DNA from: WTAW01 sp964540205
Lineage (GTDB): Bacteria; Acidobacteriota; Aminicenantia; Aminicenantales; Aminicenantaceae
Assembly (NCBI GenBank): GCA_964540205.1
Contig: CAZIMJ010000343.1
Coordinates: 1-11,305, forward strand
Direction: 5' to 3'
Length of the DNA stretch: 11,305 nucleotides
Below the pieces are notes generated by a model. It searched no databases and was not told where the DNA came from. It saw nothing but the letters and a program-made list of their open reading frames with translations. How positions within the stretch are numbered: position 1 is the first letter of the stretch; every line of letters starts with the position of its first letter. Position numbers and translations under genes: made by a program. Below are positions 1 through 5,293 of this stretch, piece after piece.

Positions 1-100
1 CCTCGACTCATGAATAATCCAGGTTAAGTCACATACCCGAATTGGATGAAAAAGGATGCATTTACAAATCGGTGATGTCATGAATACTCGATAGCGTTAT

Positions 101-256
101 TGAGTGATTAGATTGTGTGGTGGAGAAAACCGTGAGAAGGGCTGGACGGGCACGGTATATCTCCCAATGGGAGATATGAGGGAGGCCCGGATCCGAGCGA
201 AGTTTCCTCGCTGGAAAAACTGAGCGTGTTTTCGTTGCCACCAATCTGATCACTCG
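101..256 (+). ncRNA. Candidate structured RNA or long 5' leader element upstream of lon
   Basis: Positions 102-114 pair with 243-255 over 13 bp with a single G-T wobble. After a 4-base bulge, 119-123 (GGTGG) pair with 238-242 (CCACC), giving a long closing stem. Inside, GCTGGACGGGC (141-151) can pair with 185-198 with small bulges, and 157-165 pairs perfectly with 169-177 around an AAT loop. A further small hairpin, AGCGA 196-200 with TCGCT 208-212, competes in part with the inner stem. The result is an irregular rod of about 155 nt. This could be a free small RNA or the leader of the lon gene. I recognise no known family: it lacks the diagnostic motifs of tmRNA, RNase P, SRP RNA and the common riboswitches. 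A very weak promoter-like pair (TTTACA 61-66, AATACT 83-88) would start transcription near 95. Strand is chosen from the wobble pair and the lon orientation, so it is inferred. Confidence 0.35.
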
Positions 257-258
257 GT

Positions 259-287
259 TTGACATTCATCATAGATTTAGAAATATT
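259..287 (+). promoter_or_regulatory. Putative sigma-70 promoter for lon
   Basis: A perfect -35 consensus TTGACA lies at 259-264 and a weaker -10 AATATT at 282-287, with a 17-bp spacer. Transcription would begin near 294, leaving a leader of roughly 90 nt before the GTG start at 383. The left arm of an inverted repeat (264-273 with 314-323) begins at the last base of the -35 box, so the promoter could be under operator or RNA-hairpin control. The -10 matches only four of six consensus bases, so this is a moderate call. Confidence 0.4.
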
Positions 288-323
288 TCCATTTTCAGAT
301 GCCAAGTTGAGTTTATGATGAAT
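264..323 (+). repeat. Inverted repeat in the lon leader (10-bp perfect arms, 17-bp RNA stem)
   Basis: ATTCATCATA at 264-273 is the exact reverse complement of TATGATGAAT at 314-323. Continuing inward, 274-280 pair with 307-313 using only A-U pairs and G-U wobbles. An RNA copy could therefore form a 17-bp stem with a loop of about 26 nt. The paired arms start at the -35 box of the putative lon promoter. No T-run follows the right arm, so it is not a classical terminator. It may be a regulatory hairpin or a split operator. Confidence 0.45.
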
Positions 324-367
324 TTGTGTTAAAAATTTGGATACCTTCAAAGACACAATAGAAGTGT

Positions 368-373
368 AAGGAG
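368..373 (+). promoter_or_regulatory. Ribosome binding site of lon
   Basis: AAGGAG lies 9 bases before the GTG at 383. It fixes GTG as the start codon and argues against later in-frame ATG codons. Confidence 0.8.
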
Positions 374-382
374 ATAGATCAA

Positions 383-2821
383 GTGAAAAGAATATCATCG
401 TTTAAAGAATTACCTCCAGAAAAGTTGGCATGGAGACTGAGCCCAGAGAAAATCCCCTACGATAATACCGAAGAATGTCAGTCTTGCGAAGGGATCATCG
501 GGCAGGATAGAGCCATCCGTTCCATTCAAACAGGCCTTGATGTCAAAAGTCTTGGCTACAACATCTTCATCACCGGACTGGTGGGAACTGGACGAACCAC
601 AACCATCAAACAGCTCCTCGAAAAATTGGAGAAAGAGGATAAAACTCCAGACGATATCCTGTTTGTGAATAACTTTAAGGTCCCCGATGAACCGACTTTG
701 ATAACTCTTCCTTCGGGAAAGGGAAAATTATTCCGAGACGCTATGGAGCATCTGATAGAGATGCTGAAATCCAAAATCCCTGAACTCCTTAAAAGCTCCT
801 ATTATACCGAAAAAAGGGACAGCATCATCGATACCCAGCAGAATAAGCAGAAAAAGATTCTTAAAGCATTCGAGGACGAAGTCGCCAAGGAAGGATTCTC
901 TGTCATTCAGGTTCAGATGGGGCTTTATGTCAAGCCTGATCTCATCCCTGTGATCGGGGGAAAGCCCACACCGTTCCCCCAACTGGAAAATCTGGTGAGA
1001 GAGGAAAAGTTCGCCAAAGAAAAACTGGAAGAACTCAAGGAAAAATACGAGAAATTGACGGGAAAGCTTGAGGAAGTGTTCAAGCTGATGAAAGGAACAG
1101 AAGAAGAGACACACCGGCTGCTCAAGGAGTGGGATCAAAAATCGATCACTCCCATCATCAAGGGAGCCATCCTGGGGATAAGGGACAGCTTCAAATATGA
1201 TGTCATTACAGACTATCTCGATGATGTCGAAGCAACACTGACCGAACGGATCAATATATTTAAAGGAACGCAAAAACAGGAAACAGAGCAGCAGATAATC
1301 CAACAAGATCCATTCTTGGAATACAAAGTCAACCTCCTGATCGACAATTCCGAATTAAAAAGTGCACCGGTCATCATGGAGACAAATCCCAATTACATCA
1401 ACCTTTTTGGCTCTATCGAGTCGACCATGAACCGTTTCGGACTTCTCCAAACGGATTTCACAAAAATCAAAGCAGGTTCATTCCTGAAAGCCAACGGTGG
1501 CTATCTCATCATAAACGCACTGGACGCACTTATCGAACCAGGCGTGTGGAATACTCTGAAAAGAACTCTTCGATATCAAACACTCGAAATCCAAAATTTC
1601 ATGTCGATCTACATGGTCTCCACTAGCCGTCTCAAGCCCCAGCCCATCAGCATCGATGTGAAGGTGGTCATGATCGGTGATCCCCACATTTACAACCTGC
1701 TTTATTACATGGACGAAGACTATAAGAAGATATTCAAGATCAAAGCCGAATTCGACTCTGAGATGAATAAGGACAAAAAGACCATACTGGAATACGCAGC
1801 CTTCATCAAGAAGATAACAGAAGACGACAATCTGCAATCATTCGATAAAGAGGGGATCGCAGCCATCATCGAGTACGGCACAAGAATTGCTGGGAGACAG
1901 AGAAAACTATCCACACGTTTTAACATCATTGCGGACGTTATCCGGGAAGCCAGCTACTTTTCTAAAAAAGACAAAAAAAAGGTCGTCAGCCGAAGTCACG
2001 TGGAGAAGGCCATTGAGGAAGGTTTCGAACGAGTGGGGCTTATAGAGGATAAGATCCAGGAGATGATCGAAGAAGGAACCATCATGATCGAAACAAAAGG
2101 CAGTGTCGTAGGCCAGGTCAACGGCCTTGCGGTTTACCAAATGGGAGGGTATGCATTTGGCAAGCCGACGCGCATAACGGCGAACACTGCTGTAGGCCGG
2201 GCTGGCGTGATAAACATCGAAAGAGAAGCAGACATGAGTGGCCGGACACACAACAAGGGTGTTCTCATCCTAGGTGGATATCTCAGAGGTAAGTATGCTC
2301 AGAACAAACCCTTTTCTTTGTCTGCAAGCCTCGCCTTCGAGCAGTCTTACTCGGGTGTGGATGGCGACAGCGCCTCATCGACCGAAGTCTATGCCATACT
2401 CTCCAGCCTCTCAAAACTTCCTTTGAGGCAGGATATTGCGGTCACAGGATCTCTCAACCAAAAGGGAGAGATCCAACCCATCGGGGGAGTCAACGAAAAG
2501 ATCGAAGGGTTTTTTGAAATCTGTAAGAGCAAAGGATTGACAGGAGCACAGGGAGTCATCATCCCGCAACAGAATATCCAGAATTTGATGTTGAGAAAAG
2601 ATGTGGTCGAAGCCGTCGCAAAAGGACAATTCCACATTTATCCCGTGAAGAAAATCGACCAGGGGATCGAAATCCTCACGGGGATCAAAGCAGGAAAAAT
2701 CAAGAAGGATGGATCATTCGAAGGAGGGACTGTTAATTACATGGTTGATGAAGAAATGCATAGATTGGCTAAAAGCTGGAAGACGTTTGCTGCATCTACT
2801 GAAAAGAACAAAAACTCATGA
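383..2821 (+). CDS. Lon-family ATP-dependent protease (LonB/LonC-like, AAA_32 + S16 peptidase)
   Basis: This is an ATP-dependent serine protease of the cytoplasm, expected to degrade misfolded or regulatory proteins as a ring oligomer. The 812 residues match the usual length of the Lon-like family with a divergent AAA module, to which E. coli YcbZ and Thermus LonC also belong. A P-loop-like motif GLVGTGRT sits at residues 65-72. A charged, probable coiled-coil insert spans about 200-250, and NGGYLIINALDAL at 371-383 is the Walker B region. The C-terminal S16 domain (about 570-770) carries the dyad Ser663 in GDSASS and Lys706 in GGVNEKIEG. Their spacing of 43 equals that of E. coli Lon, so the protease should be active. 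The P-loop has Arg71 where classical AAA proteins have Lys. I believe this is common in this subfamily, so it does not prove loss of ATPase activity. The GTG start is supported by AAGGAG 9 bases upstream. The gene ends 4 bp from the convergent pseudouridine synthase gene. 'lon' would mislead, so no symbol is given. Confidence 0.93.
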   Translation: MKRISSFKELPPEKLAWRLSPEKIPYDNTEECQSCEGIIGQDRAIRSIQTGLDVKSLGYNIFITGLVGTGRTTTIKQLLEKLEKEDKTPDDILFVNNFKVPDEPTLITLPSGKGKLFRDAMEHLIEMLKSKIPELLKSSYYTEKRDSIIDTQQNKQKKILKAFEDEVAKEGFSVIQVQMGLYVKPDLIPVIGGKPTPFPQLENLVREEKFAKEKLEELKEKYEKLTGKLEEVFKLMKGTEEETHRLLKEWDQKSITPIIKGAILGIRDSFKYDVITDYLDDVEATLTERINIFKGTQKQETEQQIIQQDPFLEYKVNLLIDNSELKSAPVIMETNPNYINLFGSIESTMNRFGLLQTDFTKIKAGSFLKANGGYLIINALDALIEPGVWNTLKRTLRYQTLEIQNFMSIYMVSTSRLKPQPISIDVKVVMIGDPHIYNLLYYMDEDYKKIFKIKAEFDSEMNKDKKTILEYAAFIKKITEDDNLQSFDKEGIAAIIEYGTRIAGRQRKLSTRFNIIADVIREASYFSKKDKKKVVSRSHVEKAIEEGFERVGLIEDKIQEMIEEGTIMIETKGSVVGQVNGLAVYQMGGYAFGKPTRITANTAVGRAGVINIEREADMSGRTHNKGVLILGGYLRGKYAQNKPFSLSASLAFEQSYSGVDGDSASSTEVYAILSSLSKLPLRQDIAVTGSLNQKGEIQPIGGVNEKIEGFFEICKSKGLTGAQGVIIPQQNIQNLMLRKDVVEAVAKGQFHIYPVKKIDQGIEILTGIKAGKIKKDGSFEGGTVNYMVDEEMHRLAKSWKTFAASTEKNKNS

Positions 2822-2825
2822 ACTT

Positions 2826-3551
2826 CTAATCCAGACCGACCAGTTTCTTGAGGCGGGTAACTTCGGATGGCATGAGATAGCGCCACTGTCCCTTTTTCAG
2901 AGTCCCGATCGCTATACCCGCATAATTTATCCTTTTTAAAGAGAAGAGGCTGTAGCCGATGGCCTCGAACATCCGTCTGACTTCACGTTTTCTTCCCTCT
3001 GTCAATTCGATACGGATCCTTGCGTTTTTCGGATCAGACCCGAGATGAGTGACTTTAGCCGACGCTGTTTTCTTTCCATCAAGGTGTATCCCCCTCTCCA
3101 ACTTCTGGAGGCTTCTGTGAGAAGGGATCCCTTTCGTTCTTACTTCGTAGACCTTTTTTATTCGATAGCGGGGATGCATCAAGCGGTTCGCCAATTCCCC
3201 ATTATTAGTTAATAGAAGAAGGCCCTCACTGTTAAAATCCAGCCTGCCCACAGGAAACATACGCTTTTTCAACTTAGGCAAAAGCTCGAGAACCGTCGGC
3301 CTCTTGAATGGGTCATTCAGCGTCACGAGATAACCCGCAGGCTTGTTCAGCAGAAGATAAAACTCTTCCTTCTCTTTTTTGACATTCCGGCCATCCACAC
3401 GGACAGAGTCCTTTGCAGGATCTATTTGGACTCCCAGTTCTTCAACAACTATATTATTCACACTGATCCGGCCTTCGGTGATCATCCGGTCTGCCTCTCT
3501 TCTTGAGGCCACACCAGCCTGAGCCAGGAATTTGTTTAATCTCACGAGCAT
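2826..3551 (-). CDS. 23S rRNA pseudouridine synthase, RluB/RsuA family
   Basis: This enzyme isomerises a specific uridine of ribosomal RNA to pseudouridine in the cytoplasm. The 241-residue protein begins with an S4 RNA-binding domain (about residues 2-60, with the typical RLNKFLAQAGVASRREAD). The RsuA/RluB catalytic domain follows. Its active-site motif GRLDFNSEGLLLLT contains the catalytic Asp105, and the family signatures LANRLMHP and EGRKREVRRMFEAIG are both present. The overall pattern is closest to RluB, which in E. coli modifies U2605 of 23S rRNA; RluE, RluF and RsuA are close relatives, so the exact site is inferred. The ATG at 3551 lies 6 bases after the stop of the upstream beta-barrel gene and has no Shine-Dalgarno sequence, so translation is probably coupled to that gene. 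The 3' end faces the Lon gene with a 4-base gap. Confidence 0.92.
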   Translation of the reverse strand: MLVRLNKFLAQAGVASRREADRMITEGRISVNNIVVEELGVQIDPAKDSVRVDGRNVKKEKEEFYLLLNKPAGYLVTLNDPFKRPTVLELLPKLKKRMFPVGRLDFNSEGLLLLTNNGELANRLMHPRYRIKKVYEVRTKGIPSHRSLQKLERGIHLDGKKTASAKVTHLGSDPKNARIRIELTEGRKREVRRMFEAIGYSLFSLKRINYAGIAIGTLKKGQWRYLMPSEVTRLKKLVGLD

Positions 3552-3557
3552 AAACGG

Positions 3558-4118
3558 TTAAAAATAGAAATTGATGCCGAAGTGAAAGGTGAAACTCTTG
3601 ATGCTTATTTCCTCAGTCTCAATCTCAAAGTTTCCAGGATTATACCTTGCTTCTCCCAAGAGAGAAAGCTTTTTGCCCAGGAACGCCTCTAAACCCAGGC
3701 CAGCGTTCCATCCCCCGCTTTTGTCTTTTCCGATATCCTTGATATCTGCCGTGTACGTGCCGTATCCAAACGTTAGATAGGGATTGACGATGGGAAACGG
3801 AAGAAAAAACCGCACGTTCAATCCCAGATAATTGGTGTTGATCTTCCGTGAATCCCAATTATTCCCAATATCGGATACCTCGATATTGTGGGCAGCCTGG
3901 TAAAAATTCCCCTCAACAACGAAGGTCAGAATTCTTATACCCACACGTGCCCCGTAGAGGAACGCCGTGTTCTTGTCGAATTCGATATCTTTAATATCGA
4001 TGTTTTGCTGTGACCACCCTCCCTGGATCCCGATAAAAAACATACCGTCTCCGAATAGGTTGCCGCTCCCGAATAAACACACGATCAAAATGCCCAATAA
4101 GACAATTTTTCTATCCAT
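3558..4118 (-). CDS. Small outer-membrane beta-barrel protein (OmpA/OmpW-like fold), exported
   Basis: The 186-residue protein has a clear Sec signal peptide: basic MDRK, a hydrophobic core at residues 5-18, and probable cleavage near 23-25. After it come alternating hydrophobic/polar strands rich in Gly, Tyr and Phe, such as YLGLNVRFFLPF, PYLTFGYGTYTADI and SFTFHFGINFYF. The final residue is Phe with an aromatic pattern, the usual signal for outer-membrane insertion by the BAM machinery. The length suits an 8-stranded barrel of the outer membrane protein beta-barrel type. Substrate and role cannot be read from the sequence. Cys14 in LIVC is not a proper lipobox, so a lipoprotein is unlikely. 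The start is supported by GAAGGAG at 4126-4132. It lies immediately upstream of the RluB-type gene (6-base gap), so the two are probably co-transcribed, although their functions look unrelated. Confidence 0.8.
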   Translation of the reverse strand: MDRKIVLLGILIVCLFGSGNLFGDGMFFIGIQGGWSQQNIDIKDIEFDKNTAFLYGARVGIRILTFVVEGNFYQAAHNIEVSDIGNNWDSRKINTNYLGLNVRFFLPFPIVNPYLTFGYGTYTADIKDIGKDKSGGWNAGLGLEAFLGKKLSLLGEARYNPGNFEIETEEISIKSFTFHFGINFYF

Positions 4119-4125
4119 CGTGCTT

Positions 4126-4132
4126 CTCCTTC
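4126..4132 (-). promoter_or_regulatory. Ribosome binding site of the beta-barrel gene
   Basis: Read on the minus strand, GAAGGAG lies 7 bases before the ATG at 4118 and decides the start of the signal-peptide-bearing protein. Confidence 0.8.
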
Positions 4133-4174
4133 TACAAATTATCTGTACTATTCACGAGCTGATATCGCTGCAAA

Positions 4175-4255
4175 GGCGAGGCCGTGGCCTACGAAGCTGT
4201 AGTTAACTACCGCGAGTAGGCTACAACGAAGGCACTGTAGTGAGATCGGCTCGCC
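4175..4255. repeat. Compact element with nested inverted repeats (possible interspersed repeat)
   Basis: The outer arms GGCGAG (4175-4180) and CTCGCC (4250-4255) are exact reverse complements. Inside, GTGGCCTAC (4184-4192) pairs with GTAGGCTAC (4216-4224) with one wobble. That stem encloses a perfect 12-bp palindrome GTAGTTAACTAC (4199-4210). A third small hairpin, CAC/GTG around TGTA, lies at 4233-4242. CGAAG occurs twice (4192-4196 and 4227-4231). Together these would fold as a closed multi-branch structure in DNA or RNA. It resembles a REP/BIME-like or other palindromic intergenic repeat, but only a genome-wide search can show whether it is repeated. No protein gene is visible here. Confidence 0.45.
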
Positions 4256-4262
4256 TGTAAGG

Positions 4263-4382
4263 TAAAAAATGTCGATCAAGAATAAAAATCGCATTGAAAA
4301 CGCAACTGTTAAAATGATTTACTACAATATTAAAGTAAAGGTTTAATGATATTTTTTTTAGATAATGAATCGACATTTTTTA
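4263..4382. repeat. 120-bp AT-rich segment bounded by 14-bp perfect inverted repeats
   Basis: TAAAAAATGTCGAT at 4263-4276 is the exact reverse complement of ATCGACATTTTTTA at 4369-4382. The segment between is AT-rich and shows no gene. Both ends carry TA, which would fit the TA target duplication of mariner/IS630-type miniature elements, but a TA at the ends of a palindrome is self-complementary, so this is weak. It could be a MITE-like remnant, a long hairpin or a split protein-binding site. Apart from this element and the adjacent structured repeat, I see nothing clear in the spacer 4119-4396. Confidence 0.4.
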
Positions 4383-4396
4383 TGAATAGTACAGTA

Positions 4397-4996
4397 CTAG
4401 TATAGTCGAGGTTTGGCCAGAATTTCCAGTACTCGGAGGTCAAAAAAATTCTGCGCATGCGCAGGGATCAAGAGAATCGCTGTATCCGCTCCCTGCTCAG
4501 TACCGCCGATTGACATACAGGGTCCCAGAGTTGAGATCAAACCTGCATCCGCAGCCATGAGTGCGATCTCGATCGCGACTTTTGTCCCCTGCCCAAACAC
4601 CCTCAATGTGAAGGCTATAATTTCTTCCAACTCGTATGTCCCGAGTTTATTCCGGACTGCTCTTCCGACGCCGCCAAGAGCGTGTTGGCACGTGAGGACT
4701 TTCGCTCCTGCCTCTTCAATCTGACGTTTTTGCTCTGGAAGGAACTGCTGAAAATCCGGCTTGAGAAATCCTGTAGAATGAGACACGATCACAAGATTCT
4801 TTCCGGGAAAAAACTGCGTGGCGAGCAATCCTGTTTTCCCGGAAGTCGAAGCAACGAGAATATTTGATATATCCAATTCTTCCACTCTTTGTGAAGCGAT
4901 CTGCAAAGTTTTTTGCGTATTTTCTTTTCCGGGATTTTCGAAATACACACAGGGAACCACAGCCCCTTTCTCTTCTCTTGTTGTACTATCGTCCAT
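4397..4996 (-). CDS. Stand-alone pyruvate kinase alpha/beta (C-terminal) domain protein, COG1751-like
   Basis: The 199-residue protein corresponds to the C-terminal alpha/beta domain of pyruvate kinase without the catalytic TIM barrel. The NTQKTLQIASQRVEELDISNILVASTSGKTG region (residues 26-56) matches the helix and phosphate-loop part of that domain; in pyruvate kinases the equivalent loop binds the allosteric effector. The rest (YELEEIIAFTLRVFGQGTKVAIEIALMAADAGLI and the Gly-rich GPCMSIGGTEQGADTAILL) follows the conserved pattern of COG1751-type proteins found in archaea and some bacteria. Their function is unknown; binding of a phosphorylated ligand is a reasonable inference. No signal peptide or membrane segment is seen, so it should be cytoplasmic. 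The start is supported by AAGGAG 9 bases upstream. It is divergent from fabF. Confidence 0.85.
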   Translation of the reverse strand: MDDSTTREEKGAVVPCVYFENPGKENTQKTLQIASQRVEELDISNILVASTSGKTGLLATQFFPGKNLVIVSHSTGFLKPDFQQFLPEQKRQIEEAGAKVLTCQHALGGVGRAVRNKLGTYELEEIIAFTLRVFGQGTKVAIEIALMAADAGLISTLGPCMSIGGTEQGADTAILLIPAHAQNFFDLRVLEILAKPRLY

Positions 4997-5004
4997 ACTC
5001 TCTT

Positions 5005-5010
5005 CTCCTT
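5005..5010 (-). promoter_or_regulatory. Ribosome binding site of the pyruvate-kinase-domain gene
   Basis: AAGGAG on the minus strand, followed by 8 bases to the ATG at 4996 (reading GGAG-AAGAGAGT-ATG). It confirms that start. Confidence 0.75.
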
Positions 5011-5073
5011 ATTCGTGTTCTATTCACTACTCTATGGTGTGAGGAGAACCTTGAGTGTTCCGGATTTCCGTGC

Positions 5074-5089
5074 AAGCTTAAAAAAGCTT
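5074..5089. repeat. AAGCTT-AAAA-AAGCTT hairpin
   Basis: AAGCTT at 5074-5079 and again at 5084-5089 are separated by four A, so they can form a 6-bp hairpin, and each is itself palindromic. On the minus strand this lies inside the protein-like frame (the EAFLSLH part). It may therefore be incidental rather than a regulatory site. Confidence 0.25.
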
Positions 5090-5251
5090 CAAGGGCATGT
5101 ACCAGAGCTTTCATTCCGGTTCCATTGTCGTTTCTCCACTCTCGCATGTCAACCCAATGATAGAGTTTTTCCCTCCACTGACATTCTGGAATAAAAGTAT
5201 TATACCCAAGCGGAGGCGGTTACCGGAGATATTGAGTGGGAATTAACAGTC

Positions 5252-5280
5252 TTGATTTTTAATTAAGTCATCAGTATTAT
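5252..5280 (+). promoter_or_regulatory. Putative sigma-70 promoter of fabF with a very short leader
   Basis: TTGATT (5252-5257) and TATTAT (5275-5280) are separated by 17 bp and match five and five of the six consensus bases. Transcription would start near 5287, only about 7 bases before the fabF ATG at 5294. No Shine-Dalgarno sequence precedes that ATG, which fits leaderless or near-leaderless translation. Confidence 0.5.
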
Positions 5281-5293
5281 TATCGTAACAAAA

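Larger units (their letters stand above)
4986..5219 (-). pseudogene. Protein-like open frame: possible small gene or gene remnant
   Basis: After an in-frame TAA (5222-5220), a minus-strand frame stays open for 77 codons and ends with TAG at 4988-4986, overlapping the start of the downstream gene by 11 bases. The first part looks like real protein (for example LGYNTFIPECQWREKLYHW and GTGMKALVHALEAFLSLHG). The last 20 or so residues are Arg-rich and coincide with the leader and Shine-Dalgarno region of the next gene, so they look like non-coding read-through. The only ATG, at 5147, would give 53 residues and has no Shine-Dalgarno sequence. The upstream part, before that ATG, looks equally protein-like but lacks a start codon. 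I favour a decayed or truncated gene, but a small expressed protein is possible. I do not recognise the family. Confidence 0.3.

Noticed and set aside
102..255. CIRCE (HrcA) operator from GAGTGATTA and ATCACTC
   Set aside because: The arms are in the opposite order to TTAGCACTC-N9-GAGTGCTAA and about 140 bp apart. They are better explained by the long stem.
101..256. Known riboswitch, tmRNA, RNase P, SRP or 6S RNA
   Set aside because: None of the diagnostic motifs I know were found. A 6S-like rod shape alone is not enough to name it.
108..398. 96-residue minus-strand open frame upstream of lon
   Set aside because: It overlaps the start and ribosome site of lon and the paired stems of the candidate RNA, has no Shine-Dalgarno sequence, and its Ser/Pro-rich composition looks random.
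3558..4118. Lipoprotein signal in the beta-barrel protein (LIVC at residues 11-14)
   Set aside because: The residue before Cys is Val, not Gly, Ala or Ser, so it fails the lipobox.
4864..5194. Overlapping plus-strand open frames opposite the pyruvate-kinase-domain gene and its leader
   Set aside because: They are antisense to a supported gene, lack ribosome sites and have atypical Cys/Phe/Ser-rich composition.
5199..5204. Perfect TATAAT on the minus strand as promoter of the pyruvate-kinase-domain gene
   Set aside because: There is no acceptable -35 at 16-18 bp, and it would give a leader of nearly 200 nt. It is kept only as a possibility.
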